The notes below the pieces were generated by a model, which was not told the origin of the DNA, did no database searches, and worked only from the letters and a program-made list of their open reading frames with translations. Position numbers and translations under genes: made by a program. From NCBI GenBank assembly GCA_020633195.1, contig JACKEC010000024.1, forward strand, positions 120,705 through 184,704: a stretch of 64,000 bases of DNA, written 5' to 3'. This document shows positions 24,157 through 32,415 of this stretch, in pieces (position 1 is the stretch's first letter; each line of letters opens with the position of its first letter). This stretch comes from Sandaracinaceae bacterium. Lineage in GTDB: Bacteria > Myxococcota_A > Polyangia > Polyangiales > Sandaracinaceae.

Positions 24157-26001
24157 TCAGTCGCCCCGACCTAGGGCCCACCCGAAGGTGGCGCCGCCCT
24201 GACCATCCGGGTGGTCGAGTCGGGCACCGATGGGCGCTCCGACGCCCGACCCGGTTCCTGCGAGGATGTAGGCGCTCCCGTGCCCCCCGAAGAAGGGCGC
24301 CCCGGCCAAGAGGTCGGTGCGGCCATCGGCGTTGACGTCGGTGCCCGCGACCACGAATCCGAAGAAGGCCCCCTCTCGGGCGTCCGGTGGCAAGACCAGG
24401 CGCACGCTCCCCACGGCATCTGTCAGTGAGGGGCCACCCAGGAGGAGGGCGACGAGGCCTTCGTTGTTCCTGGGGGCATCAAGGCCCGGCGCCCCGATCG
24501 CCATCTCGCCGAAGCCGTCTCCGTTCACGTCGCGGAGGAAGGCAGCGCTCGATCCGAACCAGCCCATCGCCTCCGTCGTGGGCCGGCTGACGGGCAGGCC
24601 GACGGGAGGTGATGCGCCAGGTCCGCCGGCGAACACCCAGGCCGCGCCAGCTTCGTCGGCACCATCGTTCGAGTAGGGCGCAGCGAGGAGCAGGTCTGCG
24701 AAGCCATCACCATCGAGGTCCCCCATGGCGACCACCCTGCCGAACTCGCCTGCGGTCGATGGATCGGGGTGGGCGATGGTCCAGTGAGGGCGGCTCTCGA
24801 TTCCGGTCGGTCGCCCGCGAAAGACGTACACGATGCCTTCGTTGGTCGACGTATCGTCGAAGGATGGTGCTCCGACGACGACGTCGGCGAGCCCATCGCC
24901 GTCGAGGTCGCCGGTCCCGAGCGAGAAGCCAAACTGGCCGAGCTCTTGGCCCGAGGGACTGTCGAGGACGGTGGGTGTGGTTCCGAGTCCCCCCTCCTCG
25001 CCGAAGTACACGAACAGGGCGCCCTCGGCGTTCGTAGGGCTGTCGTGGGATTGAGCGCCTATCAGAAGGTCATCGAAACCGTCGCCGTTGAGGTCCGTTG
25101 CGGCCAACGTCCATCCAAACGCGGACGCCGTGGGTTCGAGCGGGTCGGTCAGGGTCAAGTCGGGGGTCGTCGAGACTCCCGCCGCCGATCCGTAGTAGAT
25201 GTGCACGACTCCTTGCAGGTACGCGGCGACCGCGATATCATCGAAGCCGTTTCCGTCGAGGTCGCCTGCGGCGCTGATCGCGTTGCCGAAGCGCGCCATC
25301 GTCAGCGGTGTTGGGTTCGAGAAGACCATCGGAGGCTGGATTCCGCCGGTTGTCGCGCCCGAGTAGAGGTAGGCCGCACCTTCATTCATCACGGTGCCGT
25401 CGAAGTCCTGCGCACCGACTGCGATGTCGCCGTACCCGTCGCCGTCGATGTCCCCGAGGAGTCGGCCTACGTGAAGGTAACGGACCTCGGACCAAGGGCT
25501 GCACGGGCCGGAGCAGGCTCGCACGCGCCAAACGTATGCCGTGCCGACCGGGGCCGACGACGCGACCGGCAGGTTCGCCTCGGGGCGCCAGGCTGTCTCC
25601 GTGGTGGTGCCGAGGACTGCATCGGCGAAGTCGCACGCGTCACGTGAAGTGGCACTGCAGGCAGACGAGACGGCAATCTCGTAGCTGGTGGCGCCGTCGA
25701 CGGGCTCCCACATGAAGCGGGGGCGTAGCGCGTTTCGGGGCGGCTCCAGGGCGCCGGTGAGAGCGCTTCCGGTTCGGAAACCGTTCCAGGGATACCGTAG
25801 GGTAGGCGCCGCCATCGGTGCCCCCGAGTCCTGGTCGCCGGCGTCGATGTCTCCTGCATCGACGCTTTCCGCGTCCACCGGTTGGCCTGCGTCCGCTCCG
25901 CCGTCCTCCGGCGAATCGTCGAAAGAGAACCGATCGGCTGGATTGACGATCAGAGAGCACCCGCTCAGCAGGAGTCCCGAAAAGAGAATCTTGGTGCGCA
26001 T
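24157..26001 (-). CDS. FG-GAP (integrin-like) repeat lipoprotein
   Basis: This 614-residue lipoprotein starts MRTKILFSGLLLSGCSLIVN (lipobox LSGC), followed by an Asp/Ala/Gly linker (DAGDIDAGDQDSG). A fibronectin-III-like domain lies at about 75-195. Seven FG-GAP repeats then form a likely seven-bladed propeller with Ca-binding loops such as DIDGDGYGDIAVGA, DLNGDGFDDLLIGA and DVNADGRTDLLAGA. Such proteins are usually surface-exposed adhesins or scaffolds. Its ATG overlaps the stop of the TPR gene (TGATG), exactly as in the pair at the left edge. By eye the DNA is less GC-extreme than its neighbours. Confidence 0.88.
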   Translation of the reverse strand: MRTKILFSGLLLSGCSLIVNPADRFSFDDSPEDGGADAGQPVDAESVDAGDIDAGDQDSGAPMAAPTLRYPWNGFRTGSALTGALEPPRNALRPRFMWEPVDGATSYEIAVSSACSATSRDACDFADAVLGTTTETAWRPEANLPVASSAPVGTAYVWRVRACSGPCSPWSEVRYLHVGRLLGDIDGDGYGDIAVGAQDFDGTVMNEGAAYLYSGATTGGIQPPMVFSNPTPLTMARFGNAISAAGDLDGNGFDDIAVAAYLQGVVHIYYGSAAGVSTTPDLTLTDPLEPTASAFGWTLAATDLNGDGFDDLLIGAQSHDSPTNAEGALFVYFGEEGGLGTTPTVLDSPSGQELGQFGFSLGTGDLDGDGLADVVVGAPSFDDTSTNEGIVYVFRGRPTGIESRPHWTIAHPDPSTAGEFGRVVAMGDLDGDGFADLLLAAPYSNDGADEAGAAWVFAGGPGASPPVGLPVSRPTTEAMGWFGSSAAFLRDVNGDGFGEMAIGAPGLDAPRNNEGLVALLLGGPSLTDAVGSVRLVLPPDAREGAFFGFVVAGTDVNADGRTDLLAGAPFFGGHGSAYILAGTGSGVGAPIGARLDHPDGQGGATFGWALGRGD

Positions 26002-26747
26002 CAGAAGCTGACCCGGAGTGTGGTAGTGCAGCCCGTCATCGCGCAGGCGACGGAGGCCGTTGCTTCGTCGCCCGATTCGGTGAGCACGAAGAAGAGGACG
26101 AGCCCAGTGAGCGCCACGGCTGCCCCGCCGATGAGGAGCGCGTCCGTCACATTGGCCAGTGTCTGTGCGGCCTCCGCACGGGGCCGAAGCTCGGCTGGGC
26201 ACGACCCAGCCTCGTCGCACGACTCGGCGATGGCCGTATCCTCGCTCAGGGCCACACCACCCGTGATCGCCCCGGTGATGAGTGCAGCTCCACCGACCGC
26301 AATGAGGACGATCGGCGTTACGTTGAATTCGGCTCCCGGGGGCCGGCTAGCAGCGGGCTCCTGGACTCCGCGGTCCAGCTGGTTCCGCAGGTCCAGTTCC
26401 CGGAGCCGCTCCTCCGCGCGGTCGCGGTACGGCGCATCCGAGGGTGCGAGGCGCAAGAACTCCCGAAACGCCTCAGCGGCCGGCCCGGAACGGCCAAGCT
26501 CCTCGTTTGCCCTTCCGATGTTGAACAGGATGAGTGAACGATTCGGATGGCCTTCCATGAGATCGTAGGCGTACTGATAGCCGGTCAGAGCCTGGGCGTA
26601 TTCGCCGTTCTCAAAGTGCGCATCCGCTCCTTCGAACGCCTGCCGGGCCCTCGCAGTCGGGGCCTCGTCTTGCGCGAGAGCAATGTGGGCTGAGCAGGCG
26701 GCCAGGAATCCGGCCAGGAATGCCCATTGGCAAGTTCTCTTCCTCAT
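26001..26747 (-). CDS. Exported TPR protein, paralog of 2502-3248
   Basis: This 248-residue protein has a signal peptide (FLAGFLAACSAHIALAQ), TPR helices (ENGEYAQALTGYQYAYDL, LFNIGRANEELGRSGPA) and two hydrophobic stretches around a two-cysteine loop (ESCDEAGSC). It ends RVSF. Length, domain order and the junction with the downstream lipoprotein match the gene at 2502-3248. A strong ribosome site (GGAGGG) precedes the ATG at 26747, which decides against the longer frame. The function is unknown; the pairing with a propeller lipoprotein suggests a joint role in the envelope. Confidence 0.85.
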   Translation of the reverse strand: MRKRTCQWAFLAGFLAACSAHIALAQDEAPTARARQAFEGADAHFENGEYAQALTGYQYAYDLMEGHPNRSLILFNIGRANEELGRSGPAAEAFREFLRLAPSDAPYRDRAEERLRELDLRNQLDRGVQEPAASRPPGAEFNVTPIVLIAVGGAALITGAITGGVALSEDTAIAESCDEAGSCPAELRPRAEAAQTLANVTDALLIGGAAVALTGLVLFFVLTESGDEATASVACAMTGCTTTLRVSF

Positions 26748-27031
26748 CACGCCCTCCAGAGGTTCGGAAGTAGCATCGACCGCTCGCCACAGGAACCCGG
26801 AAGGCCCGGATCGAGTAGGCACCGAATGACGAGCGCGTCGGTTCGGCCACGCCTGGTCGTCGCCACCACCGTACGACGAGAAAGTCGACTCCGAGTCGGC
26901 CGCTGACTCTGGCGAGGGGCGTCATCCCGATGGCAGGCTGCCCTCATGACGAGGATCCAACTCGCCTCAGCCCATTGGCTCGGGCCGGGTGCGCCCAGCG
27001 CACCGGGCCGTCCGCAGCGGCGTCGCTGCGT
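26748..27031. other. 284-base divergent intergenic region
   Basis: This is the longest gap in the window, between the TPR gene and the TDAG-repeat lipoprotein. It should hold both promoters. The only structure I see is a 6+1+6 palindrome, CGACTC-C-GAGTCG (26886-26898). An open frame continues through 26930-27031 upstream of the lipoprotein start but gives no signal peptide and looks non-coding. Confidence 0.5.
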
Positions 27032-27658
27032 ATGACCCCCCGAGCTACTGAGCTTACTCGCATCGCCCTTCTGGTCGCGCTCAGCGCGTTCCCGGGATGC
27101 CACGACCGCGACGCGGGCACGGGAACGGACGCGGGCTCCGACGCGGGCACGGCGACGGACGCGGGTACGGCGACGGATGCGGGCACGCCGACGGACGCGA
27201 GCACGGCCACGGACGCGAGCACGGCCACGGACGCGGGCACGGCGACGGACGCGGGCACGGCGACGGACGCGGGCACGGACGCGGGCACGGACGCGGGCTC
27301 GGACGCGGGCTCGGACGCGGGCTCGGACGCGGGCACCGATGCCGGCACCGACGCGGGCGTCCCCGCGCGCGTCGACATCCACGTCCACATCGACGTCAGC
27401 AACACGTGCGGCATGACCGTCTCGCCGACCGAGATGCGCGTCCCGCGCGGCCAGGAGGCGTACTTCGACTGGCACAACCACAGCCGCGACTACCCCGTCG
27501 ACGTGTGGATGAGCTACGGGGGCGGCTACACCGACCTCCCGACCGGCTCCACCTGGGACGAGCCGATCCGGCACTGCGGGACCATGTTCCCGCACACCGA
27601 CTACGCCGACATCTCGACGGCGTGCTCGTCGTTCCGCTTCCTCATCCACTGCGACTGA
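27032..27658 (+). CDS. Lipoprotein with TDAG-repeat linker and Cys/His-rich domain
   Basis: This 208-residue protein starts MTPRATELTRIALLVALSAF, with PGC as the lipobox. About 85 residues of TDAG/SDAG/TDAS repeats form an extended tether. The C-terminal domain (about 115-208) begins RVDIHVHIDVSNTCGMTVSP and contains GQEAYFDWHNHSRDYPVDVW. It has four cysteines and several histidines, which would suit a small beta-sandwich, perhaps cupredoxin-like, though no clear metal motif is seen. The chosen start places the lipobox correctly. The product is probably exposed at the cell surface on its long linker. Confidence 0.75.
   Translation: MTPRATELTRIALLVALSAFPGCHDRDAGTGTDAGSDAGTATDAGTATDAGTPTDASTATDASTATDAGTATDAGTATDAGTDAGTDAGSDAGSDAGSDAGTDAGTDAGVPARVDIHVHIDVSNTCGMTVSPTEMRVPRGQEAYFDWHNHSRDYPVDVWMSYGGGYTDLPTGSTWDEPIRHCGTMFPHTDYADISTACSSFRFLIHCD
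27110..27358 (+). repeat. Coding minisatellite of TDAG/SDAG units
   Basis: About 20 imperfect 12-bp units of the type ACGGACGCGGGC encode Thr/Ser-Asp-Ala-Gly. Units drift to SDAG and TDAS. In-frame slippage would change only the length of the lipoprotein linker. Confidence 0.85.
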
Positions 27659-27666
27659 GATCCACC

Positions 27667-28227
27667 GTGCCCGAGCCGATCGACGAGGCCTACCTGAGCG
27701 AGCTGCGCCTCGAGGTGCCGGGGCTCCGGGTGATCGACAAGGCCGACGACGGCTTCTCGAAGCTCATCGATCGGGCTTTGAAGATCGTCACCTTCGGCGG
27801 CCAGCGGCACTTCATGACGCGGTACGTGACCACCATCGGCCGGACGATCTACCTGCCCGCCGGCTGGTCCGGGCGGAGCCCCGAGAGCCGCTACATCACG
27901 CTCCGGCACGAGGCCGTCCACCTCCGGCAGTTCCGGCGGTACGGCCTTGTCGGCACCGCCCTCATCTACCTGGTGCCCATCCTCCCGATGGGCCTCGCGT
28001 GGGGCCGCGCGCGCCTCGAGTGGGAGGCCTACGCCGAGACCCTCCGCGCGACCGCCGAGATCCACGGGCTCGAGGCCGCTCGCGATCCCGAGCTGCATCG
28101 CTACGTCCGCGCCCAGTTCACGGGGCCCGCGTACGGCTGGATGTGGCCGTTCGATCGCGCAGTGCAGGGTTGGATCGATGAAGCGCTATCGGAATTCGGT
28201 CTGGAGCCTGGGGGCTCGCCCCACTAA
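27667..28227 (+). CDS. Putative zinc metallopeptidase-like protein (HEAVH)
   Basis: A GTG start gives 186 residues (VPEPIDEAYLSELRLEVPGL). The sequence LRHEAVHLRQF holds an HEXXH zinc motif (His81, Glu82, His85). About 35 residues later EWEAYAE (Glu120/Glu124) could supply a third ligand. A hydrophobic stretch (GTALIYLVPILPMGLAW) lies between them, as if the active site sits at a membrane. I cannot assign a peptidase family. It starts nine bases after the TDAG lipoprotein stop and ends 14 bases before the Hsp70 gene. Confidence 0.65.
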   Translation: MPEPIDEAYLSELRLEVPGLRVIDKADDGFSKLIDRALKIVTFGGQRHFMTRYVTTIGRTIYLPAGWSGRSPESRYITLRHEAVHLRQFRRYGLVGTALIYLVPILPMGLAWGRARLEWEAYAETLRATAEIHGLEAARDPELHRYVRAQFTGPAYGWMWPFDRAVQGWIDEALSEFGLEPGGSPH

Positions 28228-28241
28228 CATCACGGCCTCCG

Positions 28242-30647
28242 ATGGCGTCACCCGTCCTGGGCATCGATCTGGGCACCACGAACTCGGTCGTCTGCGTGGC
28301 CGAGGGGGCGGACCTGCGCGTGCTGCCCGACGACGAGGGGCGCCCGCTCATCCCGTCGGTGGTCAGCTTCCACCCGAGCGGCGAGATCCTCGTCGGCCAC
28401 CCGGCCCGCGAGCGGCGCCTGCTCGACGCGAAGAACACCGTCTACTCGATCAAGCGCCTCATCGGCCGCCCCTTCCTCAGCCCCGAGGTGAAGCGAGCCC
28501 AGCAGCGCTTCCCGTTCGAGCTGTGCGAGGGCCCGACCCAGGGCGTCCTCGTCCGCGCTCGGAACGAGACGTACACGCTGCCCGAGATCTCGGCCTTCGT
28601 GCTGCGCGAGGTCCGGCGGATCGCCGAGGAGCAGGTCGGCGCGTTCTGCACTCAGGCCGTCATCACCGTCCCCGCGAACTTCAACGAGCTGCAGCGCAGC
28701 GCGACGAAGGCCGCCGGGCGCGTCGCCGGCCTCGAGGTGCTGCGCATCCTCAACGAGCCGACCGCGGCGGCGCTCGCCTACGGCTACGGCAAGGGCTCGC
28801 GCGAGCGCATCGCCGTCTTCGACCTCGGCGGCGGGACGTTCGACATCACGATCCTCGAGCTGGCCGGGGACGTCTTCGAGGTCCTCTCCACCGCGGGCGA
28901 CACGTTCCTCGGCGGCGACGACCTCGACGTCCTCGTCGCCGACAAGATGGCCGACGCGTTCCTCACGCACCATCGCTTCGACCCGCGCTCGGACGCGCAG
29001 GCTTACGAGCGGCTCCGCGCCGCGGCCGAGTGGGCCAAGTGCCAGCTCTCGACCGAGGACGAGGTCCAGCTCCGGGTCGAGGAGCTCGCGTACGGGGAGG
29101 GCGGCGTCTCGCTCGACCTGTCGTTCGGGCTGACCCGCGGCGCGCTCGAGGGGCTCGCGCGCCCGCTCATCGCGCGGGCGTTCGACGTCTGCGAGGACGC
29201 GATGCGGGTGGCCGGGGTGCGGCCGACGCAGCTCGACAACGTCATCCTCGTCGGCGGCTCGACGCGCATCCCGCTCGTCCGCGCGATGGTCAGCGAGTAC
29301 TTCGGCCGCGAGCCGCAGGCGACGATCGACCCCGACCTCGTGGTGGCTCGCGGCGCGGCGCTCCAGGCCGCGGCGCTGGCCCCGCGGAGCGACGCGAGCG
29401 GGCCGAAGCGGCTCGGCCGGGTCGTCCTCAAGAAGGTCTCGAAGGAGGCCCTCGAGAAGCGCAAGCGCAAGGCGACCATCGCCGAGGAGATCCAGGCGGC
29501 GCGCCCCAAGGGCCCCGCGTTCCAGCCCGACCGGCCGAAGGTGCCGCGGCCGCCATCGATCCCGTCGTGGGGTCAGGACGAGCTGCCCACCCGGATCGCG
29601 CAGGCGAGCGAGGACGACGACGAGACGGTGGTGGGCGAGTACCCCGCGCCCGCGCAGACGGCGACGCGCGTCGTGGCCTCCGCCGACGCCGACCCGATCG
29701 ACGGTCCGACCGCGGCGAAGGGGAAGGGCTACGACGAGCTCGTCCGGGAGTCGGTGATCCCGCCGCAGGCCACCGACGATCAGTCCGGCGCGCGCCCGCG
29801 GCAGCTGCGGCCGGCCGGCGGCTCGACGCTCGGCTTCGGCTCGCAGGGCCTCCCGGTCCCGGACTTCGAGGACGTCGGCGAGACCAAGCCCGTTCGGCCG
29901 GCCAAGCCCCGCGCCCCGGCCGCCGCGGAGCCGTCCAAGATCGTGGTGGTCGGCGAGCTCGCGCCCGAGCCGCCGCCCGCGCCGCCTCGCCCGCCCGAGC
30001 CCCCCGCGCGTCCGATGGCGCCGCCCGCGCCGCCACATCCGGCGCCGCCGGCGCCGATGGCGCCGCCGCCCGCGCCGATGGCGCCGCCTCCCGCGCCGAT
30101 GGCGCCGCCTCCCGCGCCGATGGCGCCGCCTCCCGCGCCGATGACGTACCCGACGATGCCGATGCAGGTGATGGCGCCGCCCGTGGCCCAGCCGCCGATG
30201 CCGCAGCCGCCGATGGCGCCGCCCATCGCGGCGCCGCTCCTGCTCGACGTGACCCCCCACACGCTGGGGCTCGAGACGGTGGCGGGCTTCTGCGAGGGCG
30301 TCATCAAGCGCAACGCCGCCATCCCGGTCGAGCAGACGCGGGTCTTCTCCACCGGCGCCGATGGACAAGACGTCGTGTCGGTCTCGATCTGTCAGGGCGA
30401 GTCGCGCCGCCTCGACGAGAACCAGCCGCTCGGCGCCATCGAGCTCACGGGCCTGCGCCCCGCGGCGCGCGGCGAGGTGAAGATCGAGGTGACCTTCCAG
30501 ATGGACTCCGACGGCACCCTCGGCGTGCGGGCCGTCGACGCCGAGACCGGGCGCCAGCAGACGGTGCGGATCAACCTCGTGGGCGGCGTCGACGAGGCCG
30601 AGATCCAGCGCATGCAGGAGCGTCAGGCTCGGATGATGGGCGGGTGA
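28242..30647 (+). CDS. Hsp70-family chaperone with long internal linker and no lid
   Basis: This 801-residue protein has a complete Hsp70 nucleotide-binding domain (about 1-385: GIDLGTTNSVVCVAEG, VFDLGGGTFDITILE, ILVGGSTRIPLVR). In normal DnaK a short linker leads straight to the substrate domain. Here about 280 residues of charged then Pro/Ala/Met-rich sequence intervene, including tandem APMAPPP units. The beta-sandwich follows (about 666-785, LLLDVTPHTLGLETVAGF). The helical lid is missing, leaving only about 17 residues. A J-domain gene starts five bases downstream. It is a specialised Hsp70 rather than the housekeeping DnaK. Confidence 0.92.
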   Translation: MASPVLGIDLGTTNSVVCVAEGADLRVLPDDEGRPLIPSVVSFHPSGEILVGHPARERRLLDAKNTVYSIKRLIGRPFLSPEVKRAQQRFPFELCEGPTQGVLVRARNETYTLPEISAFVLREVRRIAEEQVGAFCTQAVITVPANFNELQRSATKAAGRVAGLEVLRILNEPTAAALAYGYGKGSRERIAVFDLGGGTFDITILELAGDVFEVLSTAGDTFLGGDDLDVLVADKMADAFLTHHRFDPRSDAQAYERLRAAAEWAKCQLSTEDEVQLRVEELAYGEGGVSLDLSFGLTRGALEGLARPLIARAFDVCEDAMRVAGVRPTQLDNVILVGGSTRIPLVRAMVSEYFGREPQATIDPDLVVARGAALQAAALAPRSDASGPKRLGRVVLKKVSKEALEKRKRKATIAEEIQAARPKGPAFQPDRPKVPRPPSIPSWGQDELPTRIAQASEDDDETVVGEYPAPAQTATRVVASADADPIDGPTAAKGKGYDELVRESVIPPQATDDQSGARPRQLRPAGGSTLGFGSQGLPVPDFEDVGETKPVRPAKPRAPAAAEPSKIVVVGELAPEPPPAPPRPPEPPARPMAPPAPPHPAPPAPMAPPPAPMAPPPAPMAPPPAPMAPPPAPMTYPTMPMQVMAPPVAQPPMPQPPMAPPIAAPLLLDVTPHTLGLETVAGFCEGVIKRNAAIPVEQTRVFSTGADGQDVVSVSICQGESRRLDENQPLGAIELTGLRPAARGEVKIEVTFQMDSDGTLGVRAVDAETGRQQTVRINLVGGVDEAEIQRMQERQARMMGG

Positions 30648-30651
30648 GCGC

Positions 30652-31140
30652 GTGGCGGATCGGCTCGACGAGCTCGACTACTACACCCTGCTGCGCGTCG
30701 AGGAGACCGCCTCCGCGGACGCGATCCGGGAGGCCTTCCACGCCTTCGCGCTGAAGTACCACCCCGATCGCTTCGCCGGGGCGCCCGACGCCAAGCGCGA
30801 GCGCGCGGCGCAGATCTTCAGGCGCGGCGCCGAGGGCTACCGCATCCTCCTCGACCCGCCGATGCGGGCCAAATACGACAAGGCGATGCACGGCGGCAAG
30901 ATGCGCCTCACCGCCGAGGACGAGCGCACCGAGGAGCTCGCGAAGCGCTCGCAGTCGGGCGGGCTCGGCGTGCGCTCGGCGAAGGCGCGGCCCTTCGTGA
31001 CGAAGGCCTCGATGGCGATGAAGAAGGGCGACCTCAAGACCGCGAAGCTCAACCTGAAGCTCGCGCTCACGCACGAGCCCGGCAATTCGCTGCTCGAGGC
31101 GCGCCTCGCCGAGGTGGAGCGCCAGCTCCAGAAGAGCTGA
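30652..31140 (+). CDS. J-domain co-chaperone
   Basis: A GTG start gives 162 residues. An N-terminal J domain (about 8-72) holds the essential HPD (37-39, in LKYHPDRFAG) that triggers Hsp70 ATPase activity. The C-terminal half (about 108-162) is a helical TPR-like hairpin (SMAMKKGDLKTAKLNLKLAL). There is no Gly/Phe region or zinc finger, so it is a class C J protein. The gene lies five bases after the linker-type Hsp70 gene and is clearly its partner. Confidence 0.9.
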   Translation: MADRLDELDYYTLLRVEETASADAIREAFHAFALKYHPDRFAGAPDAKRERAAQIFRRGAEGYRILLDPPMRAKYDKAMHGGKMRLTAEDERTEELAKRSQSGGLGVRSAKARPFVTKASMAMKKGDLKTAKLNLKLALTHEPGNSLLEARLAEVERQLQKS

Positions 31141-31192
31141 GGGCGCTTTGGAGCCGAGCCGCGGGCCCGGTTTGCGCTAGGCTTGCCCGCTC

Positions 31193-31789
31193 ATGGGCCG
31201 ACGGGCGGAGCTGGAGCGCACGACGAAGGAGACCTCGATCCGGGTCGAGGTCGACCTCGACGGGACGGGGCGACACGACGTGGAGACGCCGATCGGCTTC
31301 CTCACGCACATGGTCGAGCAGCTCGCGCGGCACGGGGCGTTCGATCTCGTGGTCCGCGCCGAGGGCGACACGCACATCGACGGGCACCACGTCACCGAAG
31401 ATCTCGCGATCACGCTCGGCAAGGCGTTCGCCGAGGCGCTCGGCGACAAGGCGGGCATCCGACGCTACGGGGCGGCCACGCTCCCGATGGACGAGGCGCT
31501 CGTCACCGTCGCGCTCGACCTGTCGGGCCGGACGTTCTTCGTGTGGCGCGTCGATCTCCCCAAGGCGAAGGTCGGGCCGCTGTTCGACAGCGAGCTCGCC
31601 GAGGTCTTCTTCGAGGGCTTCGCCCGCGGGGCGCAGATCAACTTGCACGTGCGCAAGATCGAGGGGCACAACCTCCACCACGTGATCGAGGTGTCGTTCA
31701 AGGCCCTCGCCCGCGCCCTCCGCGAGGCCTCCGAGCCCGATCCGCGCGCGACCGGCGTCCCCTCGACGAAGGGCACGTTGAGCGAATGA
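31193..31789 (+). CDS. hisB: Imidazoleglycerol-phosphate dehydratase
   Basis: This 198-residue enzyme removes water from imidazole glycerol phosphate in histidine synthesis. It carries the metal-binding sets GFLTHMVEQLARHG, HIDGHHVTEDLAI, and the late HNLHHVIEVSFKALARAL. It is the monofunctional form without a phosphatase domain. It is the first gene of a tight hisB-hisH-hisA-hisF run; its stop overlaps the hisH ATG (ATGA). Confidence 0.96.
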   Translation: MGRRAELERTTKETSIRVEVDLDGTGRHDVETPIGFLTHMVEQLARHGAFDLVVRAEGDTHIDGHHVTEDLAITLGKAFAEALGDKAGIRRYGAATLPMDEALVTVALDLSGRTFFVWRVDLPKAKVGPLFDSELAEVFFEGFARGAQINLHVRKIEGHNLHHVIEVSFKALARALREASEPDPRATGVPSTKGTLSE

Positions 31790-32415
31790 GCGCCCCCCGC
31801 GTCATCCTCGCGGACACGGGCATGGGCAACCTCCGCAGCGTCGCGCGCGCGCTCGAGCGCGTGGGCGCCGAGGTCACCGTGACCCCCGACCCCGACGCGG
31901 TCCGCGCCGCGCCGCGCCTCGTCGTGCCGGGGCAGGGCGGCTTCGGCGAGTGCGCCCACGCCCTCGAGGCGGGGCTCGGCGACGCCGTCCGCGAGCACAT
32001 CGCGTCCGGGCGGCCCTACCTCGGGATCTGCCTCGGCATGCAGATCCTCTTCGAGGGCAGCGAGGAGGCGCCGGGCGCCCGCGGCCTCGGCGTCTTCGCG
32101 GGGACCGTCGACCGCCTCGCGTCCGCGCCCGATCCCGACGACCCGACCCGACGCCTGAAGATCCCGCACATGGGGTGGAACGAGGTCGAGGGCCACCACC
32201 CGCTGCTCCCGGCGCGCGAGTGGTTCTACTTCGTCCACTCGTTTTGCTGTGTCCCCACCGATCACGCGGTCGTCGTGGGCGAGGCCGAGTACGGTCAGGC
32301 CGTCTGCGCGGCGGTCGCGCGCGACAACGTGTTCGCCTGCCAGTTCCACCCCGAGAAGAGCCAGCACGCGGGCGCGGCGCTGCTCGGCCGGTTCCTGGAG
32401 GACGCGTGGAGCTGA
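31786..32415 (+). CDS. hisH: Imidazole glycerol phosphate synthase, glutaminase subunit
   Basis: This 209-residue class I glutamine amidotransferase supplies ammonia to HisF. The nucleophile is Cys82 in LGICLGMQILFEGSEE, with the His/Glu of the triad in CQFHPEKSQH. ADTGMGNLRSVARALER at the start is typical of HisH. The start overlaps hisB by four bases and the end overlaps hisA by ten. Confidence 0.96.
   Translation: MSAPRVILADTGMGNLRSVARALERVGAEVTVTPDPDAVRAAPRLVVPGQGGFGECAHALEAGLGDAVREHIASGRPYLGICLGMQILFEGSEEAPGARGLGVFAGTVDRLASAPDPDDPTRRLKIPHMGWNEVEGHHPLLPAREWFYFVHSFCCVPTDHAVVVGEAEYGQAVCAAVARDNVFACQFHPEKSQHAGAALLGRFLEDAWS

Noticed and set aside
27110..27358. Regularly spaced repeats that might suggest a CRISPR array.
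   Set aside because: Units are 12 bp, in-frame and contiguous without unique spacers, and they encode the TDAG linker of a lipoprotein.
30050..30150. 21-bp tandem repeats within the Hsp70 gene as a possible recombination or mobile element scar.
   Set aside because: The repeats are in frame, encode APMAPPP units and lie within an uninterrupted coding sequence.
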